This document shows positions 18,830-26,935 of a stretch of DNA of 64,000 bases, one piece after another. Position 1 is the first letter of the stretch; every line of letters starts with the position of its first letter. A program made the position numbers and the translations under genes. Under the pieces are notes generated by a model. That model was not told the DNA's origin and made no database searches. It saw nothing but the letters and a program-made list of their open reading frames with translations. The DNA comes from Sphaerotilus mobilis (lineage in GTDB: Bacteria; Pseudomonadota; Gammaproteobacteria; Burkholderiales; Burkholderiaceae_C): the NCBI RefSeq assembly GCF_004216565.1, contig NZ_SGWV01000007.1:434001-498000 (forward strand). Direction: 5' to 3'.

Positions 18830-18938
18830 AACCCCTTGTCCATGGGGTTTGTCGGCCGCGATGCCACGAAACCCCCGTGTTCATGGGGGTTCCCGGTGCC
18901 CTTCAGCCATCGTCAAGCTCGAAACACCTCCTTACGAT
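18830..18938 (+). promoter_or_regulatory. Paired hairpin motif and candidate promoter upstream of fifth PEP-CTERM gene
   Basis: Hairpin one: AACCCC/GGGGTT with loop TTGTCCAT (18830-18849). Hairpin two: AACCCCC/GGGGGTT with loop GTGTTCAT (18870-18891). The loops start 41 bp apart. A -35-like TCGTCA (18910-18915), a 17-bp spacer and a -10-like TACGAT (18933-18938) follow, about 80 bp before the ATG. The organisation matches that at 16156-16255. Confidence 0.5.
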
Positions 18939-19017
18939 CAAGCCAGAGCCGCAACCAACGGCCAACCACGCTCTTGACGCTCTTGCCTCATCAGCCCAAC
19001 CAACTCAGGAAGTGACC

Positions 19018-19590
19018 ATGAACACCTTCACGCACACCCTCAGCGCCCTGGCGCTGGCTGCCCTGGCACTGACCGGCACGGCGGCACAGGCCCAGTCGGC
19101 CACCAACGGCGACTTCGACACCAACCTGTCGGGCTGGACCAATGGCGCAACCCCCGCCAACGCCACCTTCACGACGGTGGACTGGCTCGCTGGCACGGCG
19201 TTCTTCAACGCCGGCACCGACCGCCTGGCGCAGGTCATCAGCGGCCTGATGGCTAGCACCGAATATGTGTACTCGTTCACCTACGCGTCTACCGCCAATG
19301 CACCGGCCGGTGGCCTGCGCTTGAACTTCGGCGGTCCCGCCTACAACCCGGGGATCGTCACGTTTGACGGCACTTCGGGCGTTGCCACGACCTTCTCCGG
19401 CTCGTTCACGACCGGTGTCGGCGGCAACCTGATCGTGGCCTTCCGCGGCGTCGACGGCAGCAACACGCAGCTCGACAACTTCACCATCGCGGCCGCGCCG
19501 GTGCCGGAACCCGAGACCTACGCCATGCTGCTGGCCGGCCTGGGTGCCGTCGGCTTCATGTCGCGTCGGCGCAAGAACCTGCAGGCCTGA
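19018..19590 (+). CDS. PEP-CTERM sorting-domain exported protein
   Basis: A 190-residue exported protein: signal peptide MNTFTHTLSALALAALAL to AAQAQ (residue 26), a body starting NGDFDTNLSGW that looks like a carbohydrate-binding-module-type jelly-roll (choice-of-anchor fold), and a VPEPETYAMLLAGLG, hydrophobic, SRRRK tail. The ATG at 19018 has AGGAAG 7 bp upstream and gives a clean signal peptide; the frame open to 18790 crosses the promoter region. Two hairpins follow the gene. Confidence 0.9.
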   Translation: MNTFTHTLSALALAALALTGTAAQAQSATNGDFDTNLSGWTNGATPANATFTTVDWLAGTAFFNAGTDRLAQVISGLMASTEYVYSFTYASTANAPAGGLRLNFGGPAYNPGIVTFDGTSGVATTFSGSFTTGVGGNLIVAFRGVDGSNTQLDNFTIAAAPVPEPETYAMLLAGLGAVGFMSRRRKNLQA

Positions 19591-19597
19591 GGCCTGC

Positions 19598-19620
19598 GCA
19601 GCGTGAAGCCCTCACGCTGC
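19598..19620 (+). terminator. GC hairpin after PEP-CTERM gene
   Basis: Nine-bp perfect stem GCAGCGTGA/TCACGCTGC with a 5-nt loop, 8 bp after the stop codon. There is no T run. Confidence 0.5.
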
Positions 19621-19634
19621 AGCCTTCGCACTTC

Positions 19635-19654
19635 AAACCCGCTTCGGCGGGTTT
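19635..19654 (+). terminator. TTCG-loop hairpin terminator
   Basis: Eight-bp stem AAACCCGC/GCGGGTTT closed by the stable TTCG loop. The short T stretch is part of the stem. Confidence 0.65.
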
Positions 19655-19748
19655 GCCGCTTCTGAGCGCTGCCGGCACATGATCCCGACCTGACGTTTTT
19701 TCGTGTTCGTGCAGTTCCTGCGCGACGCGGGACAGCCGGGGCGGGACC

Positions 19749-22559
19749 ATGACCAGCGACAGCCAGCACAGCCACAGCCACAGCGCCAGCAACGGCACCA
19801 GCCAAGGCACCAGCCACGGCACCACACCGCCGCAAGCCTGCGACATCGACACGGTGCTCGCCAGCGAGCGCCTCTGGCTGGGCCTCGGCCACGACGCCGA
19901 TGGCAAGCCCGAGCCGCTGTCGGCGCTCTGCCTCTCGGGCGGCGGCATCCGCAGCGCCACCTTCAGCCTCGGCGTGCTGCAAGGCCTCGCGCGGCGCGGC
20001 GAACTTGGCCGCTTCCACTACCTCTCCACGGTCTCCGGCGGCGGCTACATCGGCAGCTGGCTGAGCAGTTGGGTCCGTCACCGCTCACTGGCCGACGTGA
20101 CCGGCGCACTGGCCGGCGGCGAGCCCGGCAGCCGGGCCGAGCCCGAGCCCCTACACCGCCTGCGCGCCTGCGCCAACTACCTCAGTCCCGTGCGCGGCCT
20201 GTCGACCGACAGCCTGTCGCTGGCCGCCATCTTCCTGCGCAACCTCACGCTGCACTGGCTGGTCCTGCTGCCGCTGCTGGCCGCTGCGCTGCTGCTGCCG
20301 CGCCTGATGATGGCCATGGTCAACGGCTATGCCGTGCCGGCCTGGTTGCAGAGTGGCGCCCTGTGGGCCGGCACCGGCCTGCTCATCATGGCCATCGCCT
20401 ACATGGTCGCTGACCTGCCCGGCGAGATGCCGCCCAAGGACCCGCCCAACCGCGCCAGACGCTACTGCCTGGGTGCCCTGCTGGGCGCGGCGGTGCTGCT
20501 GAGCTGGTCGGCCCGCTGGCAGGTCGTCTCGCCCGAGGACGGCATGGCCCGACTGATGCTCTACAGCGTGATCGCCCACGCGCTGGCCGTCGTCATCGGC
20601 CTGGTCTGGCGACGCCAGCGTGGGCAAGGCATGCGCCGCCACGGTCGCCTGATCCTGCTGCTGGACCTCGGCTTCATGGTCGCCAGCGGCGTGGCCGGCG
20701 GCGTGGTGCTCTACGGCGTCGTCATCCAGGGCGCCAAGCTTTCCGCCGCCTGGTACGCCACGCTGTCGGTGCCGGCCTTGCTAGTGGTGTTCTGGATCGG
20801 CATGACCTGCCACGTCGGCCTGTCCGCCCGCTGCACCAGCGAGGACGACCGCGAGTGGTGGGCCCGCGCGGCGGCCTGGTGGCTGGGCGCCGGCCTCGCC
20901 TGGCTGCTGGCCGCCATCGTCGTGCTGCACCTGCCGATGTGGCTGCTGGAGACCGAGCCGATGCGCCTGGGCCTGGGTCCGCAGACGGCGGGCGTCGGCG
21001 CCGCGCTGATCGGCCTGGTCACCACCCTGGCCGGCTACTGGAGCCAGCACGGCGCGGCGGTGCGCAACCGCGCCCAGACCCTGATGGAGGCCACCGGCAC
21101 CCGCCTGCTCGACCTGGGCGCGCTGATCAGCACGCTGGCCCTGGTGCTGGCCATGAGCTATGCCCTGTCCTGCAGCCTGCGCCTGGCCGATGCGGTGGTC
21201 CGCACCGGCCAGCTCGACGCCTCCGTGGCCGGCGCGCTGGCCTGGCTGGACGAGGCCACCCAGGAGGCTGCCGAACAAGCCACCAAAGTCGACACCAAGG
21301 AGGACACCAAGGTGGACACCAAGGAGGCAACCACGGCGGCCACCAAGGACGCCACCCCGCTGTCGCTGCGGGCGGCCACGACCTACCAGACCGTGCTGGA
21401 GGAGAGCGACATCAACCTGCTGCTGCCCGCCATCGTCTTGCTGGCCCTGGCCGGCCTGGCGATGTCGGCGGTGGTTGGCGTCAACACCTTCTCGCTGCAC
21501 AACATGTACGGCAACCGGCTGCAGCGCGCCTTCCTGGGCGCGACACGGGCGCAGCGCCGGCCGCACTGGTTCACCGGCTTCGACCCCAAGGACAACATCC
21601 TGCTGGCCGACCTGGCCCACCCCTCCGAGGGCCCGCGCGCGCCAGACGAACGCCGGCTGCTGCCGGTCATCAACGTCGCGCTCAACCTGGTCAAGCCCTC
21701 GGGTGGCCGGCTCGAATGGCAGCAGCGCAAGGCCGCGTCCTTCACGATGACGCCGCTGCACTGCGGCAACGACCGGCTGGGCTATGCGCCGACCTGGCAA
21801 TACGGCGGCCGCACCGGCCTGACGCTGGGCCGCGCGATGACCATCTCCGGCGCGGCGGCCTCGCCCAACATGGGCTATCACACGTCCACGCTGGTCGCCT
21901 TCCTGATGACCTTCTTCAACGCCCGGCTCGGCTGGTGGCTGCCCAACCCGCGCAGCGCCAAGCACCGCCTGTGGCGCCAGCAGGAACCGCTGTTCGGCCT
22001 GCCCAACCTGCTGCGCGAGGCCAGCGGCGCGACCAGCGAGGACCGCGACTTCGTCTACCTCTCCGACGGCGGCCACTTCGAGAACCTCGGCCTCTACGAG
22101 ATGGTCCGGCGCCACTGCGCCCACATCGTCGTCGTCGACGCCGGCTGCGACCCGCACTACCGCTACGACGACCTGCACGAGGCCATCCGCAAGGTCCGCG
22201 TCGACTTCGGCGTCGAGATCGTCTTCGACCCCGAACACCCCCTGCCCCGGCCCGAGGCCGGCAAGACCTTAGACCCAGCCGCCCACGCCATCGCCCAGGC
22301 CACCATCGACTACAGCCGCGTGCCCTGCCCGCCCGGCCAGACCCCGCCGCCCAACGGCACGCTGGTCTACATCAAGCCCGTGCTGACCGGCCGCGAACCG
22401 CTCGACGTGCTGCACTACGCCCAGACCCACGCCAAGCCCGGCAAAGCCTTCCCGCACCAGTCCACCGCCGACCAGTTCTTCGACGAGGGCCAGTTCGAGA
22501 GCTATCGGCGGCTGGGGGAGTGGGTGGTGATGGACGAGGCCAGACCGGCAGGCCAGTGA
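19749..22559 (+). CDS. Membrane-embedded patatin-like phospholipase
   Basis: A 936-residue protein. Patatin features are split across the chain: the oxyanion loop SGGGIRS starts at residue 63, the putative nucleophile Ser96 lies in STVSGGGYIG, and the second catalytic residue Asp773 in LSDGGHFENLG. Between them lie about 680 residues with roughly ten hydrophobic segments and a low-complexity TKVDTKEDTK-type linker near residues 515-540. Patatins normally have the Ser and Asp about 150 residues apart, so this is a patatin fold with a large membrane insert. It would hydrolyse acyl lipids at the membrane. The N-terminus is His/Ser-rich. Confidence 0.85.
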   Translation: MTSDSQHSHSHSASNGTSQGTSHGTTPPQACDIDTVLASERLWLGLGHDADGKPEPLSALCLSGGGIRSATFSLGVLQGLARRGELGRFHYLSTVSGGGYIGSWLSSWVRHRSLADVTGALAGGEPGSRAEPEPLHRLRACANYLSPVRGLSTDSLSLAAIFLRNLTLHWLVLLPLLAAALLLPRLMMAMVNGYAVPAWLQSGALWAGTGLLIMAIAYMVADLPGEMPPKDPPNRARRYCLGALLGAAVLLSWSARWQVVSPEDGMARLMLYSVIAHALAVVIGLVWRRQRGQGMRRHGRLILLLDLGFMVASGVAGGVVLYGVVIQGAKLSAAWYATLSVPALLVVFWIGMTCHVGLSARCTSEDDREWWARAAAWWLGAGLAWLLAAIVVLHLPMWLLETEPMRLGLGPQTAGVGAALIGLVTTLAGYWSQHGAAVRNRAQTLMEATGTRLLDLGALISTLALVLAMSYALSCSLRLADAVVRTGQLDASVAGALAWLDEATQEAAEQATKVDTKEDTKVDTKEATTAATKDATPLSLRAATTYQTVLEESDINLLLPAIVLLALAGLAMSAVVGVNTFSLHNMYGNRLQRAFLGATRAQRRPHWFTGFDPKDNILLADLAHPSEGPRAPDERRLLPVINVALNLVKPSGGRLEWQQRKAASFTMTPLHCGNDRLGYAPTWQYGGRTGLTLGRAMTISGAAASPNMGYHTSTLVAFLMTFFNARLGWWLPNPRSAKHRLWRQQEPLFGLPNLLREASGATSEDRDFVYLSDGGHFENLGLYEMVRRHCAHIVVVDAGCDPHYRYDDLHEAIRKVRVDFGVEIVFDPEHPLPRPEAGKTLDPAAHAIAQATIDYSRVPCPPGQTPPPNGTLVYIKPVLTGREPLDVLHYAQTHAKPGKAFPHQSTADQFFDEGQFESYRRLGEWVVMDEARPAGQ

Positions 22560-22569
22560 TCGCCGCCCC

Positions 22570-22640
22570 GGTAGGTCGGACACCCCGTGTCCGACGGGCT
22601 GGCGCCGATGGGCCTCCGGACCGAAACCTGGCCGAACGCG
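22570..22640. repeat. REP-like palindromic repeat, copy 1
   Basis: A 71-bp unit containing a 9-bp perfect stem (GTCGGACAC, 22575-22583; GTGTCCGAC, 22587-22595; loop CCC), followed by GGGCT and a less paired tail ending GCCGAACGCG. It is nearly identical to 22722-22792. Confidence 0.85.
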
Positions 22641-22721
22641 CCCAACACGCCGCGCCCAGCCGCCCGAAGCCCGCCGCACCCATTCCACCGGCCAACGCCC
22701 CATCCCCGTCCAGCATCCCCC

Positions 22722-22792
22722 GGTAGGTCGGACACCCCGTGTCCGACGGGCTCGCGCCGATGGGCCGCCGAACCGAAACCTGGCCGAACGCG
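22722..22792. repeat. REP-like palindromic repeat, copy 2
   Basis: Second copy of the 71-bp unit, 152 bp after the first and in the same orientation, with the same 9-bp stem (22727-22735 and 22739-22747). A few substitutions lie in the tail (CTCGCG for CTGGCG). Confidence 0.85.
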
Positions 22793-22844
22793 TCCGCACC
22801 GGTAATTTGGCGCTCAACCGAAGGGGCACAAACCCGCATCTGCC

Positions 22845-23678
22845 ATGGGCCGACACAGACAATCCAAGCGTCCAACTTGCTTGTCGCCAATGCCCTCGCC
22901 TGCCCACGATCCAGCCGCCCCCCGCACCCTGCCGGTCCTCGGCATTCCGATGCATGTCATCCGCCCCGACGAGGCCGTGCAACTGATCTCGACCTGGGCA
23001 CGTCAGCGCCAGAGCAAGGCGGTGGGCATCTGCAATGCCCATTCATTGGTGACGGCCCGGCAAGACAGCCGGCACGAAGCATCCCTGCTGGCTGCCGACC
23101 TCCGCACGCCCGACGGCGCGCCGGTCGCCTGGATGATGCGCAAGCTCGGCGCACCCACCCAAGGCCGCGTCAGCGGACCGGACCTGATGCTCGACTACTG
23201 CGCCCACGCCGCCGCCACCGGCGAAAGCATCTTTTTGCTGGGCAGCACACCGGACACGCTGGACAAACTTCAAACCCGCCTGCGCACGATCTGGCCAACC
23301 CTGCGCATCGCCGGCGCCATCTCACCGCCATTCCGCGCCCTGTCGGACGAAGAGGACCAAGCCCTCACCCAAGCCATCAACGACAGCGGCGCCGGCACCG
23401 TCTGGGTCAGCCTGGGCTGTCCGAAACAGGAACGCTGGATGACCGAACACCAAGGCAAGGTCCAAGCCGTCATGGTCGGCGTCGGCGCAGCGTTCGACTT
23501 CCACGCCGGAACGATCCAACGCGCACCGGCATGGATGCGCAACAACGGCCTGGAGTGGCTGCACCGGTTGGGGAGTGAGCCGGGGAGGTTGTGGAAGAGG
23601 TATTTGGTGACGAATAGCTTGTTTGTCTACCTGGCACTTTTGGATTTACGAAGATCTTTGACGCATCGAAATGTCTAG
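22845..23678 (+). CDS. WecG/TagA/CpsF family glycosyltransferase
   Basis: A 277-residue GT26-family enzyme that adds the second sugar to an undecaprenyl-linked primer in polysaccharide assembly. Family signatures are ICNAHSLVTARQD near residue 62, RTPDGAPV near 89, FLLGSTPD near 130, VSLGCPKQERW near 190 and VGVGAAFDFHAG near 213. The start is uncertain: the ATG at 22845 gives 277 residues and the one at 22890 gives 262; neither has a clear ribosome site. Codon use turns AT-rich in the last 30 codons, so the edge of the AT-rich cassette falls inside this gene. Confidence 0.9.
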   Translation: MGRHRQSKRPTCLSPMPSPAHDPAAPRTLPVLGIPMHVIRPDEAVQLISTWARQRQSKAVGICNAHSLVTARQDSRHEASLLAADLRTPDGAPVAWMMRKLGAPTQGRVSGPDLMLDYCAHAAATGESIFLLGSTPDTLDKLQTRLRTIWPTLRIAGAISPPFRALSDEEDQALTQAINDSGAGTVWVSLGCPKQERWMTEHQGKVQAVMVGVGAAFDFHAGTIQRAPAWMRNNGLEWLHRLGSEPGRLWKRYLVTNSLFVYLALLDLRRSLTHRNV

Positions 23679-23744
23679 CAAAGATCACTCATGCGACGTA
23701 ACCCACACACGTGACTTCCGCAAAATAACCAGGGCCACACCAAG

Positions 23745-24347
23745 ATGCTGCTCGCCTTTCTCCGACGATTGCAGACCATTCTTTTAACGACAGGAAAGTC
23801 ACGATACCTAAAAACAGGCACCGGCCTGCACGTTGGTAAGGGAACGCGACTCTGGGCACCGAATTCCTTGACCATCGGAAATGGCGTCTATCTAGGCAAA
23901 CAAGTACACATTGAAGCTGATGCCTCGATTGGCGACTACTGCTTGATCGCCAATCGCGTGGCGATCGTCGGCAGGAATGATCATGACTTCCGCCGAATCG
24001 GCCATCCAGTTCGATTCTCTCCCTGGATCGGCAACCCTGACCACCCTGCGCACGGACAAGTAAGACCAGCCGTCATCGAATCAGATGTTTGGATAGGCTA
24101 CGGCGCGATCATCATGTCAGGAGTCACCATCGGGAAGGGGTCAATCATTGCAGCAGGAAGCATCGTGACAAAGAACATCCCCGAGTACTGCATTGCAGCC
24201 GGAAACCCTGCCAAACCCATCGGCGAGCGATTCAACAATCAAGATGAACGCCTGAAGCACGAACGAATGATCCGAACCGGCAGATTTGAGTTCTCAGAAA
24301 GAGGATTGAATCACTCGGTAATTGCTCCCGGCTCGGATGAGACCTGA
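23745..24347 (+). CDS. Left-handed beta-helix acyltransferase (WbbJ-like)
   Basis: A 200-residue hexapeptide-repeat (LbetaH) acyltransferase, most likely acetylating a sugar of the exopolysaccharide. Repeats such as IGNGVYLGKQVHIEADASIGDY and WIGYGAIIMSGVTIGKGSI (cited partly) are visible, with an RNDHDF segment near the predicted active-site His. An internal proline-rich loop, VRFSPWIGNPDHP, is inserted before the second coil block. It ends 5 bp before the next glycosyltransferase, so the two are coupled. Base composition is AT-richer than in the flanking chromosome. Confidence 0.88.
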   Translation: MLLAFLRRLQTILLTTGKSRYLKTGTGLHVGKGTRLWAPNSLTIGNGVYLGKQVHIEADASIGDYCLIANRVAIVGRNDHDFRRIGHPVRFSPWIGNPDHPAHGQVRPAVIESDVWIGYGAIIMSGVTIGKGSIIAAGSIVTKNIPEYCIAAGNPAKPIGERFNNQDERLKHERMIRTGRFEFSERGLNHSVIAPGSDET

Positions 24348-24352
24348 ATCCC

Positions 24353-25486
24353 ATGAAAAAAGTCGTCATACTTCAACACCGCCTTCTCCACTACCGCACT
24401 GGAATGTTTGACCAGCTGCGTTCAGCTTGCGCCGAACACAACATTGATCTGATGCTGGTTCACGGCCAGGCAACACGCCGCGAAATGATCAAACGTGACG
24501 AAGGAAATCTCCCCTGGGCAATCAAGGTACAAAACAAAGTATGGGAAGTTGGAGCAAGAGACGTTATCTGGCAACCCTTCCCCGAGCAAGCCAAGGGCGC
24601 TGATCTTGTCATTTTGATGCAGGAGAGCCGAATACTTTCCAACTACCCTTTGCTGCTGAGCAGACTATGGGGTGTGCGCAAGGTGGCGTACTGGGGGCAT
24701 GGCAAGAACTTCCAAAGCCAGCACCCATCCGGACTAAGAGAAACTTGGAAAAACCTGCTACTGAAGCAAGTCGACTGGTGGTTTTCGTACACTTGCGCCA
24801 CCACAAATATTATTGAATCCGCCGGCTACCGTAGAGAAAATATCACCCAACTCGACAACGCCATCGATTCAGAAGGATTCAAGAAAGATCTTGCATCTTG
24901 GTCAGACGATGAAGTGATTGAAGGACGCAAACAACTCGGAATAGAACAAAACGCTCCGGTTGGCATATTTTGCGGATCACTATACCCGGACAAACGTCTG
25001 GATTTATTAATCTCCGCATCGGATCTAATTCGGCAGGAAATTCCGAACTTCAACCTTCTTGTTATCGGCGACGGCCCATCGATGCCAGAACTGATAGAGG
25101 CCAAAGTAACTCGACCATGGATCCACCTGCTAGGAGTGCAAAAAGGACGAGAAAAGGCTCGATATTTTCGAATGAGCGACGTAATGCTCAACCCCGGACT
25201 AGTCGGACTACACATTGTTGACGCGTTTTGCGCAGGACTGGTCATGATAACCACAGATAATGCAAAACACTCACCTGAAGTTGCCTACCTCACAAACAAG
25301 ATAAATGGCCTAATGGTGAGCGACAATCCAGCGGAATATGCAGCCTCCGTTGCAAGTCTCCTAAAAAATCAGCTAGCGCTTGCACAAATGAAAAGCCACG
25401 CACTCGCCGACAGCAAGCGCTACACGCAAGAAAACATGATCAAACGATTTACTGAAGGCATCGTAAAGGCAACTTCCAACAAGTAG
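24353..25486 (+). CDS. Glycosyltransferase family 4 (GT-B)
   Basis: A 377-residue GT-B fold glycosyltransferase. The C-terminal donor domain shows GIFCGSLYPDKRLDLLISA near residue 200, LLVIGDGPSMPEL near 235 and an acidic/His patch PGLVGLHIVDAFCAGL near 280, where GT4 enzymes usually have EGFG...EA. The N-terminal acceptor domain is more variable (VVILQHRLLHYR). It probably adds one sugar to the repeat unit on the cytosolic face. It is the last intact gene before the IS3 remnant. Confidence 0.85.
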   Translation: MKKVVILQHRLLHYRTGMFDQLRSACAEHNIDLMLVHGQATRREMIKRDEGNLPWAIKVQNKVWEVGARDVIWQPFPEQAKGADLVILMQESRILSNYPLLLSRLWGVRKVAYWGHGKNFQSQHPSGLRETWKNLLLKQVDWWFSYTCATTNIIESAGYRRENITQLDNAIDSEGFKKDLASWSDDEVIEGRKQLGIEQNAPVGIFCGSLYPDKRLDLLISASDLIRQEIPNFNLLVIGDGPSMPELIEAKVTRPWIHLLGVQKGREKARYFRMSDVMLNPGLVGLHIVDAFCAGLVMITTDNAKHSPEVAYLTNKINGLMVSDNPAEYAASVASLLKNQLALAQMKSHALADSKRYTQENMIKRFTEGIVKATSNK

Positions 25487-25564
25487 CCCAACAATAAGGC
25501 GCTTTATAAGGTGAACCGCCCCGCCTTCTACGGACGCCCCATGATCTGAAAACATGCAGCCATC

Positions 25565-25881
25565 ATGAGGAAGTCGAAGTTCTCCCTGCGATGCGTGAGC
25601 GCCACGTGCGGATGTCGCTTGAGCACCGAGGCGAGCACGCGTCGCAGTGGGCGTGCATCAAGTCGATAGACGGCACGATCGGCTGCACGGCGCAGACGCT
25701 GGACAACCGGGTCAAGCAGCATGAGCGCGATAGCGGCGTGAGTGATGGGATTGCCACGGCCAAGGCGCAGCGCGTCCGCGAACTCGAGCGCGAGAACCGC
25801 GAGCTGCGCAAGACCAAAGAGATCCTGAAGCTGGCCAGCGCGTTTTTCGCCCGGGCGGAGCCCCACCGCCGGTGGAACTGA
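25565..25881 (+). pseudogene. IS3 orfA (transposase HTH subunit), frameshifted
   Basis: Reading from the ATG at 25565 gives MRKSKFS, the usual IS3 OrfA start, but one base is missing after codon 7. The rest, from 25591 (MRERHVRMSLEHRGEH), continues in another frame through the HTH (SIDGTIGCTAQTLDNRVKQHE) and leucine-zipper (RELERENRELRKTKEIL) regions. Confidence 0.85.
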
Positions 25882-26786
25882 TCTACGCGCTGGTGGACCA
25901 GCGACGCGCTGCCCACGGGGTCGAACCGATCTGCCCGGTGCCTCAGATCGCTCCGTCGGCGTATAGGCGGCATGCGGCGCGGCATAGGACGCCTGCGCTG
26001 TGCAGTGCTCGGGCGCAGCGCGACAGGGGGCTGGTGCCCAAGATCGAAGCGGTCTGGAACGCCATCCTGCAGGTCTACCGCGTCGACAAGGTCTGGCGCC
26101 AACTCCGATGCGAGAGCACGGCCGTGGCGCGCTGTAAGGTCGAACGGTTGATGCGTCGGCACAGGTTGCGTGGCGTGGGCCGGGGCATGGCGATGCGCAC
26201 CACGGTGCCCGATCCAAATGCAGCATGTCCGCTGGACCGGGTCAATCGCCAGCTCCGGTCCGAGCAGTCCAACCAACTCTGGGTCTCGGACTTCACCTAT
26301 GGCTCGACCTAGCAGGGCTGGGTCTACGTGGCCTTCGTCGTGGACGTCTTCAGCCGACGCATAGTCGGTTGTCGCCAGCGCTGTTCGTGCATACCTAGCG
26401 CGTGCTCGAAGCGTTAGAGCAGGCTCTGTGCGCGCGTCGACCGACCGAGCAGGACAGCCTCATTTCCCTCTCCAACAGGTGGTCGCAATACCTGTCGAAT
26501 CGCTACACCGAGCGCCTGGCCGAGGCAAGCATCGAGCCTTCGGTCTGCTCCACGGGTGACAGTTACGACAATGCCCTGGCCTAGACCATCTACGGCTTTT
26601 TGAAAGGCCAAAGTGTTCCACCGACGCGGCCCCTGGAAGACCAAGGAGGCCGTCGAGATGGCTACGCTGGCATGGGTGTCCTGGTTCATTCACCAACGGC
26701 TGATGGCGCCCCTGGGATACCTGCCGCGAGCAGAGTTGAAGGACCTCAACCACCCGCAATGCGCTGATCAGGCCGGGACCGTCTGA
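25872..26786 (+). pseudogene. IS3 orfB (integrase-core transposase), multiply broken
   Basis: The integrase core of an IS3 transposase. The first DDE aspartate is present (LWVSDFTYGST), but the following Trp codon is TAG at 26310-26312. A frameshift follows near 26350. The segment from 26402 has N where the second Asp belongs (LSNRWSQY), and the codon for the catalytic Glu after DNALA is TAG (26582-26584). A last frameshift leads to KTKEAVEMATLAWVSWF and a stop at 26786. It cannot encode an active transposase. Confidence 0.88.
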
Positions 26787-26935
26787 CTTAAACGAAGGGG
26801 CCTCCGCGAGAACCGGGGCGGCTCACCGTCCGATCAAGTATCTCGAAACTTAAATACGTGATGCGAGCTCATGGCGATGACGTTGGCTGAAACGGCGGAA
26901 TTCAAAGATCGATTGAAAAGCTCCAATTGCGACCG

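Larger units (their letters stand above)
25510..26827 (+). mobile_element. Degenerate IS3-family insertion sequence
   Basis: About 1.3 kb bounded by imperfect inverted repeats: GGTGAACCGCCCCG at the left and CGGGGCGGCTCACC at the right. Inside are decayed orfA and orfB transposase frames in the usual -1 overlap arrangement. No matching target duplication flanks the ends, so the insertion is old or rearranged. It sits exactly where gene direction switches from plus to minus inside the polysaccharide locus. Confidence 0.85.

Noticed and set aside
24353-25486. Possibility that the glycosyltransferase is inactive because EGFG..EA is altered
   Set aside because: The rest of the donor domain is well kept, and GT4 members vary at this site, so no loss of function can be claimed from sequence.
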